Assembly (NCBI GenBank): GCA_018398805.1
Contig: JAGFBZ010000814.1
Location: 3,705,001 to 3,769,000 of the forward strand
DNA from: Hirundichthys speculiger
Taxonomy: Eukaryota > Chordata > Actinopteri > Beloniformes > Exocoetidae
DNA: 64,000 bases
Reading direction: 5' to 3'
Shown here: piece after piece, positions 39,725 through 52,387 of the stretch
Numbering within the stretch: position 1 is the stretch's first letter
How the letters are laid out: each line of letters begins with the position of its first letter
The notes under the pieces: generated by a model
The model's input: only the letters and a program-made list of their open reading frames with translations
Told to the model about the DNA's origin: nothing
Database searches by the model: none
Made by a program: the position numbers and the translations under genes

Positions 39725-39810
39725 GCTAGCCGTTAGCCGCTACCCACTAACCACTAACCGCTAACCGCTACCCGCAAATTGCAGGTTAAGGAACCTCCGC
39801 TAACCGCTAA
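39725..39810. repeat. Degenerate (CTAACCG)n-like repeat
   Basis: Repeated 6-8-base units such as ctagccg, ttagccg, ctaaccg and ctacccg. It resembles a degenerate telomere-like array but is short and interstitial. It runs into the palindromic repeat at 39885-40060. Confidence 0.6.
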
Positions 39811-39884
39811 TGCAATCGTCTGCTCCCTAAAGCCACTACCCGTTATGCCAACTTCCTTACCCACATTGTAGGTGTGGCAATGGG

Positions 39885-40060
39885 TGTGTCTTTTACCCTT
39901 TCTGCAAACTCGGTACCTTTCGATCGCCGGTTGCGGGTAGCTGGTAGTGGGTGGTCAGACCATCCGCTACCCGCAACCCGCATGTCGGTGCATCTAAGAG
40001 CGCATCCAAATGTCACCTGGTCACATGTGGACGTGCACAAACGGCTCTACCTCTGGTATT
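39885..40060. repeat. Palindromic interspersed repeat
   Basis: Contains a 47-bp imperfect palindrome at 39934-39980 and a right part (tcacctggtcacatgtggac, acaaacggctctac) shared with 21330-21440. Probably a non-autonomous element with large self-complementary content; boundaries not fixed. Confidence 0.55.
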
Positions 40061-40698
40061 AACTCTTGCATAAAAAGCGTGGTTTGGCCTCAGTTGAACC
40101 CCTGAGAAAAGAGATGTTTAAGAGATTGTCTTAAACGTCTTGCTCGCCAGTTAAACAGTACATAATATCATCAAAACATTCAGAGTATCAATAGGAGTGT
40201 CTGTGAATAAGGGAAAGGGTCAAAGGTCAAAACTGGATGCGCCTGATCTTTGGGCCCTCAGACGGCAATGCATTAAAAACAGACATGATTCTCTACTGGA
40301 CATCACTGCATGAACTCAGGAACACTTCCAGAAACCTGAAAGTCTCTGTGAGCACAGTTCGCCATGCAATCCACAAATGCAAGTTAAAGAAGCCATATGT
40401 AAACAAGATCTAGAAACATCACCATCTTCTCTAGGTCAAAGTTCATCTAAAATGGTCTGATGCAAAATGGAAAACTGTATTGGGTTAGATGAATCAATAA
40501 TTCAGAATTTTTTTGAGATTTTTTTTTGAATTCTTTTGGATTCCTAAAGAGGAGAGGGACCATCCGTCTTGTTATCAGTGGACAGTTCAAAGCCTGCATC
40601 TCTGATGGTATAGGGTTGGATTAGTGTCTACAGCGTGGTCAGCTTACACATCTGGAAAGGCACCATCAATGGTGAAGAGTACATAGAGGTTTTAGCAG

Positions 40699-41167
40699 CA
40701 GTGGTTCTTAACCTGGGTTCGATCGAATACTAGGGGTTCAGTGAGTCAGTCTCAGGGGTTCAGCAGAGGTCAAGACATGCACCTGACTCGTATGATTCAT
40801 GATGACACACCCCGCTTGGCCATCACTGACTTCAGGTGATCACGTTACATTGCTTGGCCAATCTGTGCTGCAGGGAATAATTTTATCCATACTATGTTGA
40901 GCAAAAAAAGAAAGTGGGTGAACGACTATGTACAATATGGAGTAATAAGTAAGGTATGTAATTCATGCAGTTCATGCATTGTATTGGTTTTGTTCTTTGA
41001 ACACAGTGATGTTAATGCACGGTTCGTTTTGTGCACCAGTAAAACATATACCTGTCTTGAATTTGAAAAAAATAAATCATATTTTATTTTTCAATAAAGA
41101 AGGGTTCTGTGAATGTGCATATGAAATTGGTGGGATTCAGCACTTCCAACAAGGTTAAGAACCACTG
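40699..41167. mobile_element. hAT-type MITE inside the Tc1 copy
   Basis: 469 bp with ends cagtggttcttaacctgggt and aaggttaagaaccactg, about 15-bp inverted repeats. Right flank ttttagag; left flank ttttagcag, the same 8-mer with one extra base. Removing the element restores continuous Tc1 sequence. No transposase frame is seen. Confidence 0.85.
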
Positions 41168-41536
41168 TTTTAGAGCAACATATGTTCCCATTCAGACAAC
41201 GTCTCTTTCAGGGAAGGCCTTGTATATTTCAGCAAGACGATGTTAAACCACATACTGCATCCATCACAACAGTATGGCTCCACAGGAGAAGAGTCCAGGT
41301 GCCTCACAGACCTTTCACCAATAGAAAAAATTTGGCGCATCTTAAATGAAAAATCCAGCAGTGAAGGTCCAGGACTGTTGAAGAGATAGAATCCTGCATC
41401 AGACAAGAATGGAACAACATTCCAGGGCATAAAATTAGAATTTTTACCAAGTAGCCCCTGGCTACCAGGTTTTTGAAGTTGGTAGCCAGCTAGCAATTTT
41501 GGTCGCCAGTGTTTTTTGTCGCCCCATACGCCCCTC

Positions 41537-41712
41537 CCAGCATGTTCAGCAACTTCAGCAAGCTATTTTGTTTCCTCTGTGCCATTATTGGACAAACTGA
41601 TCAATCCAGGTGTGTCTGACCATTCCTGTGAGGTCAGGCACACCTGGATTAATTAGTTTGTCAATTAATTGTACACAGGAAACAAAGCAGCTGGCTGAAG
41701 TTCAGGAAGTAG
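41537..41712. repeat. Long inverted repeat
   Basis: Arms of about 80 bp with a short loop; the inner arms are gacaaactgatcaatccagg with its partner ending gattaattagtttgtc. The arms continue outward through tttgtttcct and its complement. Part of the element 41423-43160. Confidence 0.75.
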
Positions 41713-42679
41713 TGCAGCTGTGCATTAAGCCACGTTGACATAATGTGAACATTGATTATAGCCTAAATGAAAACACAAAAGGGGTATATATGAAGAGTAT
41801 TTATTTGAAGGGATTTGCATATTTTTTGTTCATTTAACGTTGCTTGTATTTACATTTACATTTGATTTTCATTCCGCACATTGTTTTCATTTCATATTGC
41901 TCTTCTTTTACAGTTTTTCATTTCATTTCACATGACTTTTCTTTACTCTTTTAATGACTTGTTGTACTTGTTTGTTGCAGACTTTGCATTCTTTATGACT
42001 GTTTTGGAAGGAGTGTATTTGTGGACTGGTTCAGAGTATTTTATTTAACATGAGAGAAGAATGCAAACAGTTCTGTTGTCTAACGACATCCTATTCTCTG
42101 TAACACGCTGTTACACATTGGATGTCTCACACTAACCTCACAACATCTTCCACCTACAGTACCTGTAGTGCATAGTGCGAATTACGGGGGGGTTTGACCC
42201 CCCCAATTAGAACTTCAACCCCCCTAAAGACAGGAAAATTGTCATTTTTGTCATCTCTAGAGAATGTTGACCCCCCCAATTGTCATTGTATAATTCGCAC
42301 TCTGCGGGCTACTGCTGTGGCAGTTATCACGAGGCAAGTGACAGATCTCAGATTGGAAATGTTTTTTTGTTTTTTTTTTACTCCGCCCGATGCGGTATTA
42401 TTATTTTTTAATAATGCAGGTTAAAATACGTGAGATTTACAGAAAAAATACTAACACGGGAGGACAGTGGGAGAGAAGAGTAAAATACGGGACTTTCCTG
42501 GCCAAAACGGGATACTTGACAGGTATGAATTTACAAGCATGAGAAGTGCATTTTATTCTGTTTCCATGATGCTAACTATGAAAAGATAATTTTATTCTTG
42601 TTAGCTATTCTGTTGTGTATTTTTATGAGATTATTTACCAAAACTATCCATTTTGCTGTGGAGTAGATTCAGTGATAGA

Positions 42680-42780
42680 TTGAATTGCATTGAATTGAAT
42701 TGAATTGAAAAATACTTTAATAATCCCGAGGGGAAATTGGCTTGTTGCAGCAGATACAAAAATATACATAAATAGACAGG
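42680..42780 (-). repeat. LINE-like 3' tail
   Basis: (TTGAA)n at the left followed by aatactttaataatcccgag and gggaaattgg, the same family as 3330-3425, here inside the element 41423-43160. Confidence 0.55.
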
Positions 42781-43260
42781 ACATTAAATAGACATAGACT
42801 CATGTCTCATAACATGTCTCATAGACTCATCAATAGATGTTTGCATTCGTCCGTCTTCAGTTTTGTCCATCTGTCAATCGCTGGGTTAGACGCATGTGTA
42901 GTTATGACTTCTGGCAAACGATGTGCACACAAAACATGGCCACTTTTTACCAAATAACCTTTGTTTCTAAATTTAGATATGTTTGCCTTGGTGACACATG
43001 ACAAATATGCAGAAATCATAGAAAAAAAATGTTTTTTTTTCCTAAATTGATTGTGGAATTTTGTGGCCCTCGCTACTGGCGACAAGGCAGAAAAAAAACG
43101 GTCAAAATGGTCAAATTTTGGTCGCATTTGGCAACGATTTTGTCACGATTTTATGCCCTGCATTCCTCTCCTAAAACTCCAGCAACTAGTCTCCTTAATT
43201 ACCAGTTTTACAGTGTCCTAACTTTGTTGAAATTGGGGTTGTAAACTGTATGATATTACA

Positions 43261-45424
43261 TGAAAGTAAGATATAATATAATCTAATGGTAATATAATCT
43301 CTTTTCCTGGAGGTTTGGTTGTCTCCGTTTATGTTGTTGGTGACATTACAGAACCTGCACATTATTAGGCAGGTGGTTGGGATGTTTTGGCAACTTGCTT
43401 ATTTTGGGGGGTCTTAAACTTATTCTGAACAAAAAGACTTAAAAGGCCACGTTAGGAGATTTTTGTGAGAAATACACAGGTAATGTTTTTTGGAAAGTTC
43501 TGTTTTAAAAAGCAGTTGGAATTCACTACTCAAAGGGATGTGAGCGTTCAGAGACAAGGTTCACTGTAACTCCTGGCAAAAAATATGGTGGACATAAAAA
43601 AAGAAAAAAAAGAAAATGCAATGTTATTAGTTGACAGACAATAAGGGCAATGACAAAATCTTTGCAATATACAACTGTATATAAACTATTATTTCACTTT
43701 CAGTTTGATAAAATCTGTAAGCAAAAAGCTGAACACAATCCCACTGATTTCAAACTCATAGATCTGGATGTGTTTTGGATCGCTCTTTCCCCATTCTTCT
43801 GTTAGCTGAGTTTAGGTGTTGTTTATAATACCTTTCTGTTTATTTCACATCCTTAAATTACTAGCAAAAATACCTACATTCAAATGCCGCATGGGGCTTT
43901 AGTTAGTTTTGATTACATGATGTCATCAGTTTGGATTAAACTTCACTGTGAAGTTTTAAACTGGAATTCATTTGTATATGAATTAGAAGCCAGTAGTCGT
44001 GTGCCTCATAAAGCATTCTGAGTAACTCATGCATTTCTGCTGGGCTTGCAGGTGCTGTCATTGTAAGTTTATGGGGGTTTGTTGTTTATTGTACTATAAA
44101 GGACAATGAATTGGGGCCAGGAACCCAGTGTAGACACTGACAGGATAATAGGGAGGGGCTGGTAGGAGATTTTGACAGGACTGCAGTTACAGCTCTAAAA
44201 TGTGTGTGTTTTGAATTCAATTGACAGTAACTTTTTTTCCCCCATTGAACACAATATATTTCATCATCAAACAACATTTATATTAGAAACGCTGCATTAG
44301 CAGCAGATTATCAAAGCCCCTTTTGGAGCCTCGATGCATCATGTGCTTTGCATCACAGAACATTATCGTTGATGCTCACCTTATTATTGTTTTAATGATC
44401 CTAATACTGATGTGACTGACACTTAAGGTGGGACTGCTCAGTGACAGGAGTAAAAAAAAGATGCTTCTGTCCAGACTGCAGATTATTACAGTCCTGTGAT
44501 TGTGAACATGCTACAACAAATATTTCATTGGTTTTATTCCTAGTCCTTCTGCAAAAACCCTGCAAAAACACTCTCTATCTCTCTCTCTCTCTTGCTGTTC
44601 TCAATCCCCATTCAGTCAGTCTCACCATCATTAATAACTCTTTCATTTTTCAATTTGCCTCTTTGACCCTCAGTTGATCTTCTGTGTGCATATTCCCTTT
44701 GCTATTCTTGTCCAGATTTTGTCCACTTTCTTTTGCCTGATAGTGATAGTTACATAGGTGTTGATCAGTGTGGCTGGCTGGAATGTAATGTGTTTGTAGA
44801 TCAGAGCAATTTTGGAACCTCAGGAGATAAAATGGATAAAGTAGACTATTCTCAGCACGGAGCTGGTAAGGAATACAGTGTTTTATTAGAACTGCCCCGA
44901 AGCAGGTTTTCAGCTCATGTGCCCCTCAGTCATGATGTAGTGCTTTCGTTCAGCTTTTCCCACTGCATCCTTTTACAGATTGCATTTGAGGTAATGGGAG
45001 TGTCCGCAGCTGCAGTCATCCGTCAGTCTTGACAAAACGTATAGCCTGTGAGCTCACACACTTATGCACACTTGCAGCCACACAAAGCAACGACAATCAT
45101 GTGCAGACTGAGACTGTTCCAGCTCTGCAGCGCGAGCATGACTTTTTATAAGGGTTTTATATGGGGCTTTATTACATTTTTCTCCAATTCTGTCATCTCA
45201 TGACAAGCATCAGTGAGCCTACAGCATGGCGTGGCTCTTAATAACAGTTATTTTTTGAGAAGCAGTGTTTTGGCCGGCTCAGAGTAAGGCTTCCGGTGTT
45301 CTGCTTATTAATGAAGCAGTTATCCGCATGAGGATTCAGGAAATGCAAAATGAACAGGTAAAGACATGAGTCAGTGTGAACATCTTGGGTTACAGTTTGG
45401 ATTTTGTGTGTGAGTCAAGTTTTT
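43261..45424. other. mctp1: mctp1 intron, no exon recognised
   Basis: Non-coding. (CT)n at 44575-44591. The frame at 44733-45032 ends near a gtaagg donor-like site, but no acceptor or domain supports an exon. Confidence 0.5.
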
Positions 45425-45606
45425 TGACTCTTACATGTTCTCCAGCTTCCTCTCATAGTCGAAAAACATAGGCAACTGCTGAATCTAAGTTGATTGTAGA
45501 CATGCTCTCACTTCTGCATGCATGTTGTTGTCATGACAGATGATAAAGGTTAGGCAACACTAACCCTGAACAGCATGAAGTGGGTATAGAAAATAAATGG
45601 ATGGAT
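45425..45606 (+). repeat. Diverged SINE copy with (ATGG) end
   Basis: Starts ttacatgttctccagcttcc, continues with gtcgaaaaacatag, and ends gtgggtatagaaaataaatg and gatggata; a worn relative of 7199-7562. Confidence 0.5.
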
Positions 45607-45652
45607 AAATTATAATTTGAGTAATTTTTCATTTTTTAATCAATTTTTTTGT

Positions 45653-45667
45653 TGGGGGGGGGGGGGG
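45653..45667. repeat. Poly(G) run
   Basis: About 15 consecutive G on the + strand; capable of G-quadruplex formation and hard to sequence, so the length is uncertain. Confidence 0.9.
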
Positions 45668-48600
45668 TTGCTTGCAAAACATAGTGAGATCATAATTCTT
45701 ATTGAGTGTAATAGCTACTTTCACATCATCATTTCACAGTGTCCTATGTTGAAAAGTAATTACCAGCTCATACATTAACAATAAATAATTCAGAGCCATT
45801 AGTCTGCACTGTACAACACAGAAGGTATTGATCACAAATGTAGAATGACTGTCTACAGACTGAAAGTAGACTATGTTCCATTTATCAGTGATAAAGGAAA
45901 ATTATTTTTCATGTTTTACCCTGAAGTCACTTTTCACTTTTTTTTTCCACTCATTAAAAAAAAAAAATGCTGATCAGTACAGTATGTGTAATGGTCGAGT
46001 GTGAATATGACCCTAACCTCAAATTTTTCCATTTTTTGTTTACCAAAGAAACATACAAAATATCTGTCTGTTATGCTACAGTTCCTTTACTTTTATGTGT
46101 AATCACTCAGTCGTATGTATGCCTTTATTCCGGTGAACGGTAAAATAAATACCATATTTCAAGGAGCGACACAACCAATATTACCAACATCACGTCTAAT
46201 TCTAGGACTATACTGCAACTTGCAAAGCTAATAATTTTAAAGTGACTAATTCTGGTACTTTTCTCACGTGGCCACTGAACAAACTTACTCCCTTAAAAGC
46301 ATGCTTTTCCACTCACTGCTCCACACACTTGCAAAACGACATGCTCCCTGTTTGAAACAGTTTTTCTCTCACAACAAGCTCTGAACATCATCCACAACTG
46401 GAGTCCAGTTCCTCAATCCATAACAGCAGACATGTGACCAGTCTTCAAGAGGAATTAATCTCTACTCTGTAGATAATATGATAAATGCTCAGTATGTGTG
46501 AAACCGATAGATCTTCAGTCATTGCTGAGGGGCTTGTTTAGAGTATTTTGTGACATTGAATGTATTGACTTGGACTTTTGCTTCCCGCCAGAGTAGCTCT
46601 GGCTATTTCGCTGGACTCATTAGATTAAGCATTTTGATTAAGTTTGAGTTTTCCCAATAGTAATTTCTATATCACAGTTCCATCTGATGAAATCTTTATT
46701 CTTCTTAGTTCTAATTTGATTCATATTCACAAATCACCTCAAGAAATGGTTAAAATGCCTTATCTTTCTTTCTGTGATGCAAATTACATTTTTATTGCAG
46801 TGTAAAGAAAATGAGGCTTCTTAAAATGAGAAGGCTGTCTGATGAAGTAAATTTTTCTATGTGCTTGCATTACGAAGAAAACAAAACAAAACAAACAAAA
46901 AACTATTTATAGTTTGCTTTGATAGGCTCTAAAACATAATACAAATAGAAGAGGTGGAGGGGAGTTAAAAATTTTTTATAAAATGTTTTATAACTTTTGT
47001 AGTTTAGTTTGTAGGTTTGTCTTCCCCCATGTGTCTGTGTTGGTGGACTGATCACCCACTATAAATGTTTCCCTTGCGTGTCATTTAGAAAGTCAGTTTA
47101 GTGATGGTTGGTTTGGTTCTCCCAGTATATGATTTGGAAAAACATTTTAAAGGTTTTACCTATTTTTGTAAATAAATTGGATCCTTTGATGCTTAAAACT
47201 CTGTGTCTCTCTAGTCTGTCCGCTTGGTCCCTCAAAGAGAGCATGTTATAGATGAAGGTTTTTTAATTTGTGCATCTAAAACTATCACAATATGTATGGG
47301 CTTTGGTTTATACTTGGAAATTCTCTAAAGACTGCTGCTCAGGTGTCTGGAATGGCAGTTAAGCTTACAAGCAAATAGACACAGAGAGCTGTTTTTATGG
47401 ACAAAGCCCATTAGGTGGTCCAGAAAAGATAAATGTGTAGTTGACGATGTTCTCAGCTGCTTGTTGAGAAGACAAAGCACCACTCACAAAAACAAGCCTC
47501 TCTGCTTTTAGAGGTGAATATGTACCACACCCAAAGCAAAGTTACCTGCTGCTTACACTGCTGTGCATGCTTATAAATAAATGTATGATTACTCCAGGCT
47601 ATTGTCTGTTTTAACGGTGCTAATAGCATCAAACAAAATGAAGATTAACATCTCGATGTAACATTTTGCTCACTGCCAAAGAAATCTTGGAGATTTGGTT
47701 AGTTCGTATGAGTGACACAGTGTTCACTGTAACTGTGCTCTGTTATGTAAAGATAAGCTTATAAGTATGTACCGTTTGACATTTAAAATCATAGTAAATT
47801 AGAGGGGTTCTCAAAGACATGTGAGGGTCCCCATCATGAGGATGATTTTTTTTTTTCCCACACCAGTTTAAAGTGTGTGAGGGAAGAATAAACAATCAAA
47901 CTAGCTTCCTATAAAGGTAGAGAGAACTGAAAAATAACTCTTTACCCAGTCTTCCCTCACCCAGCACTTCAATTTCATGGGCTTCTGCCTGCGAGGTGAA
48001 TGGATGTCTAGGGTGTAGTGCTGGACTCCAATTGGTCATAAGAATTCACATCAATCACTTTCATTCCTGTAGATCTTATTGATCTTACAATACCTTTGTC
48101 TTATTGACCAGTCCTCTTATTTCGTACAGACATCACCTTGTTCCTAATGAACGTTTCCCAAAGTATAAAGTGTTTTTTTTTTTTTTTGTTTTTTTTTTTT
48201 AAAGAACCTGTCGTAAGTGTCGTGCACAGTGATGGTTGAGTTTCAGAAAAGCATGTCCACCAACACTCCAGTGTGCTGTACCCACAGTTGCTCATATTCA
48301 GCCATCACCCTCCTACACCACCAGCCTATTCCATTTCATACTTTTCAGGCTTCATGTGTTTATGGCTCCATAAAGCTGGCGCTGTGGGAAGCAGACTGAG
48401 TCAGTGATGTGTGTCCGGGAATACTGACCCGCTGAGACACAAAAAGAGAACTAGTGAGAGAAAAAGACTTCCTGTTCTTTTATAAATTAGTCACTTTTGC
48501 CTCAAATGTGGTTCGGGATTAATTATCTTTCATCAGTTTCCAAGGTATCAGCTCTACATGGTACACAGCACATTTTTGTGATTATTATTGTTCTTTTAAC

Positions 48601-49819
48601 TATTCCATGCTTGTGGTTGCAGAACTCTCCTCTGTTTCTCTGTATAACACAGTTAGGTCAGATGTTTCTAACTTTAATATTAAACTTTGTTTTCCTGATT
48701 CAGTTATTTCCCCCCTCTGCCTGTAGCTGCCCTGGAGCGACGTTGCAGGGCCAAGAGCTAGTGAGAATAAGCGTGTGATTTTTATTAATTTGTTGTTTGT
48801 TTTTTTATATTTGAATAAATGGACATCCTTTTCTCACCAGGCCACTCTTAGAACATATTTTTTTTTCTTTTTTGTCAGACGAAGCAGATTTCATGTTTTT
48901 TATATAATGATGCTTTTGATACTAATAATCCAAAAAATATACTGGGTTTTTGTTTCATTTTAATACAAGACAAAATAGATGATTTGCTTTACCATTCCTC
49001 TACATGTTTCCGGTTATAAAACAATATCTTACTGCCTTTAAAAAGCAACGAGACTGTCTTTTTTTTAGGAGGCAGATATTTGTTATCATTATATGGTTCA
49101 CTGTCATAAATCTGTGAGATGTGTGCAAAGGCTGAAAACTCAGGTGTTTGGGAACTGTCAGCTGGCCACACTGCCTGAGAGAGAGAAAAAGAGAGCGAGA
49201 GCAGTTTCATCTAAATAAACTATATGTTTCAGATATTTTATTAGATTTTGATTAAAAAAAAATCACAGGCTTATGCATATGCCTCATGAATGTGTAGTAA
49301 TCAGATTTGTTTTATTATAGGTTTTGCTCTTCTCTCTTGATGCCAGCTAATTGCTTTGCTCACAGTGGTTGATAGCTTGACTGTGTCAAGCTATCAACTT
49401 GACATTAGAGACTCCGACTGACAGCAAAGAAAGGAGCCCTTATGCAGGCAAAAAAAAATCAACGTTTACTATGTGAAGGGCCAGGAAAGAATGTGACAAG
49501 AGCAGAGTTGGAGGCCTTGAAACTAATAAGATTCACATTCATTAATTAAATGCATTAACGTTAGATAAATGATGGTTTGGAGGATAAAATATCAGGCGCT
49601 GGTACTACTGGATGACAAAGATGAAGATGAGGAGGCAGAAATAGAAGGGCTTTTGGAGACTGCATACTCTGCTAAGGCCAGTACCCTGATCTGCATTTTT
49701 TTAAGAAAATGGTCTGGAGCGTCACCAAATTTTAATGAGCTCTTCCTGTGCCATTTTTCCACCTCTTCATCAACTTTGTGAAATACTGCTCTATAATTTT
49801 TGAATAATCTTATTGGCCA
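45668..49819. other. mctp1: mctp1 intron, no exon recognised
   Basis: Non-coding. T-runs at 48171-48200 and a perfect 13-bp-arm hairpin at 49368-49398. Confidence 0.5.
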
Positions 49820-49990
49820 AAACGGGGGTGGGCAAATCCAATCCTCAAGTACCACTGTCCTGCGTGTCTAAGGTGTTTTCCTGCCACAACACACCTGATT
49901 CAAATGAATGGATCACCATCAGCTTGTCATCAAGGTCTGCACAAGTCTGGTAACGACCCATGCATTTCATGCACTGAAACAGGGAAGAAG
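49820..49990. repeat. hAT-like interspersed repeat fragment
   Basis: Reads ggggtgggcaaatccaatcc, then tcctcaagtaccactgtcct and caacacacctgattcaaatg, a segment common to many fish genomes and usually part of a non-autonomous hAT element. Boundaries uncertain. Confidence 0.6.
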
Positions 49991-51391
49991 AAATCTTGTA
50001 AATATTGAAGAACAGTCAGTACAAGTCACTTGTAAAATTAATTTCATTCTAATGATTTGACAGTTATTTATATTTGTATTAACCTTGTGTTTATGTGCCA
50101 CTGTGTAGTCCAAGCAACTTGACTGTTCCGGTGTCTATATCTGCATATGTGTCTATATATCTAGATCTGTGTATAAACACTGTGGCTCTCTCTTTTTAAA
50201 CATTTCTGTTTCTCTTTGCATCACACTGTGAAAGGAGGGACATTGAACTCTTACAAAACGATTAGAAGTAAAGAACAATAAGCCTTTATATGTTCTTGGT
50301 ATGTAGAATATAGTGTGTGAAATAATAGTTTATGCTGGCCTGCGTGAGACGTTGATGATTACTGCTGTTCAGGAGGATGTGAACAGCCGAGCCCATAAAC
50401 ACTGAATCCTCCACTTGTGAATAAATTTTCCTCATTTTCTCGTCTTACCACTATTATTCAGATGGAAAAAAAATCCAGTATGTGTATTTTAACAGAACCT
50501 TATTGATTGGTCTTTGTCTGTCAAACCAGTTGCATATATTCACATTGTAATTTACACTTGTGGTGAAATATGTTTTAATAACATGCACAATCAATATGAG
50601 TTTCAGTTTATAAATATACTGTTGATTTCAATTAAACACCTGGTATCATGTGTTTATAATAATGAGGTGTGTTATTGTATTGCACATTTGTCTTACTTAA
50701 AATGATGGTTCACACTGGTTCCACAATGTATATGGACCTCAGGGAAGTAGACAAGGGTCATCTACCTTTTTCTTCTTTCTTGGGCACCACAATACGTCTG
50801 AAATGCAAAAAAAAAAAAAAAAAATGTTTGTTCTTATTTTATTCTGTTTATATTCTGCTGACAGGGTGGTTGTACTCTATGTAGTAAAGATAAATTGTAG
50901 TAAACTTTAAACTAACACTACCACCTAGTGGTCAAATAGAGACACTGTGAAATATAGACACAGCGTCAACTTTAAAATTAATAACATGACAACAGAAACA
51001 ACACAATATGACTTCACCTCACATACCTTTTGTCTAGTTTGAATGAATTAAGTTTCATTTTGTGTAAAAAAATTTTTAGAAAAAATAAAGGAAATTCAGT
51101 CATTCAAAAGCTAAAACATATATTCAATGTCTAAAATAATAATAATAAAAAAATATGAGATAATTTTTAATAATTTTGTTATCCTCTTGTGCCTGCTTTG
51201 GCATAATCCTAAACCACCCTTTTACTTGAAACAATCCAAACAGGTTGACCTTGTTATACTTTTTTTAAAAAAAGTATAATTCACTATCATTATCAAAGAT
51301 TTTGAAAAAACAACACATACATGTTGCTTTTTTTTAATCCCATCTGACTGTGTTATTATAATTTTTATTTTTTTTTATGATTTTGTCCTAG
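49991..51391. other. mctp1: mctp1 intron, right part
   Basis: Non-coding. A-run at 50806-50823 and a perfect 26-bp palindrome at 51254-51279, about 110 bases before the next exon. Confidence 0.6.
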
Positions 51392-51534
51392 GAACCAGTG
51401 ACCCCTATGTGAAGTTTAAAATTGCAGGGAAGGAGGTGTTCAGAAGCAAGACCATCCATAAAAACCTCAACCCAGTCTGGGATGAGAGAGTCAGCCTTTT
51501 GGTGGAAACCCTGAGAGACCCACTATATGTCAAG
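51392..51534 (+). CDS. mctp1: mctp1 coding exon: C2A core
   Basis: 143 nt, phase 1 in, phase 0 out. Acceptor tttgtcctag, donor gtacac. Encodes the [19 protein letters not shown] stretch and the NLNPVWDE motif that marks C2 domains, ending at the strand before Ca2+ loop 3. D44 in SDPY is a predicted Ca2+ ligand. It follows a 14.1-kb intron that carries a decayed Tc1 transposon and other repeats. Near identity to mammalian MCTP1 over this exon makes the call secure. Confidence 0.97.
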
Positions 51535-52387
51535 GTACACAACAGTTTCTGAGCTTCAGATGTCATCCTGCTCTAATAACATTTTTTGTCAAAAAGTTTT
51601 GGCACCCTGGTTGAAAATGTATTCTACTTTGAATAAAGTAAATTGATTTCCCAAAAGCACTTTATGACTGAAATGTTAACATAGTAACTTTTTAGCACGT
51701 AGCTCTTGTTCTTGCATCTTTTATCAAAGTAAATATGGCCCATTTCTTGACTGGGGGACTTTCATCTCCTGTTTGTGCCAGCCTCTGCAATGATTTCTTT
51801 GATGTGTGTCTAGAGATTTTCAACGATGGTTACTTTAAGGGCATTTGGGGGCCATAATAAAACATTTAACGTGGGCATAATGCAATGGTCCAAAGTGTAT
51901 TTATGATCTACATCCTGCTGCAGAAACTCTTTTCTCTTTCCATCTTTATCTTGCCACTGGGATGCTTGCATGCAGAATTTACCAACAAACTAAAATTTAA
52001 AGAAAAAAAACCCGGAGCATATGTCCAGCTTCATGAGTTCTTATCCAAAACTGAATGAGTTCTTCCCGCTGTTCCACTTCTCCATCAAGTTTGTGAATTT
52101 TCTTTTTCTTATTTTTTCCTTGATGATTCTCAAATGATAGTAGGGATCAGCTTCTTTGACAAACCATCAACTTGTAGATTTTTTAAAATTGTATCTGTTT
52201 ATTAACTCTAGATTCATAATTCCTTTAACTGTAGCCATTTTCTTATAGCCTTATCCTGCCTTGCAAAATGTTCAATGGTTTATCTTTTGGGGATAGGTCT
52301 TGCCTCTATTCTTATAATTACTCAGAGTGGCTGTAATTGTGATCAGAGATGCCTCCGCTGACATATCTCTACATTGTTTTTCTGTAG
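51535..52387. other. mctp1: mctp1 intron, 853 bp
   Basis: Non-coding sequence between exons; nothing else seen. Confidence 0.85.

Larger units (their letters stand above)
41423..43160. mobile_element. 1.7-kb element with cagggcataaaa ends and exact 5-bp duplication
   Basis: 1738 bp. Ends cagggcataaaat and attttatgccctg are inverted repeats; both flanks are cattc (41418-41422 and 43161-43165), an exact 5-bp duplication, and removal restores the Tc1 sequence. A 5-bp duplication fits the hAT5 group. The inside is composite: a long inverted repeat (about 41537-41712), a gtgcgaatta-ended segment (42174-42303), a stretch with cgggactttcctgg near 42490, and a LINE tail at 42680-42780. No intact transposase. 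Confidence 0.8.
40120..43260 (+). pseudogene. Decayed Tc1-like transposon, interrupted twice
   Basis: Segments 40120-40698, 41168-41422 and 43166-43260 together resemble a Tc1 transposase gene: an N-terminal helix-turn-helix-like part (VSVSTVRHAIHKCKLKKPY), a middle part matching the region encoding the catalytic domain, and the end of the gene (gaatggaacaacattcctct, ccagcaactagtctcc). Frameshifts and stops are frequent, so it is dead. hAT-type elements occupy the two gaps. Confidence 0.8.

Noticed and set aside
39725..39810. True interstitial telomere
   Set aside because: Units do not match TTAGGG/CCCTAA and the array is short and degenerate.
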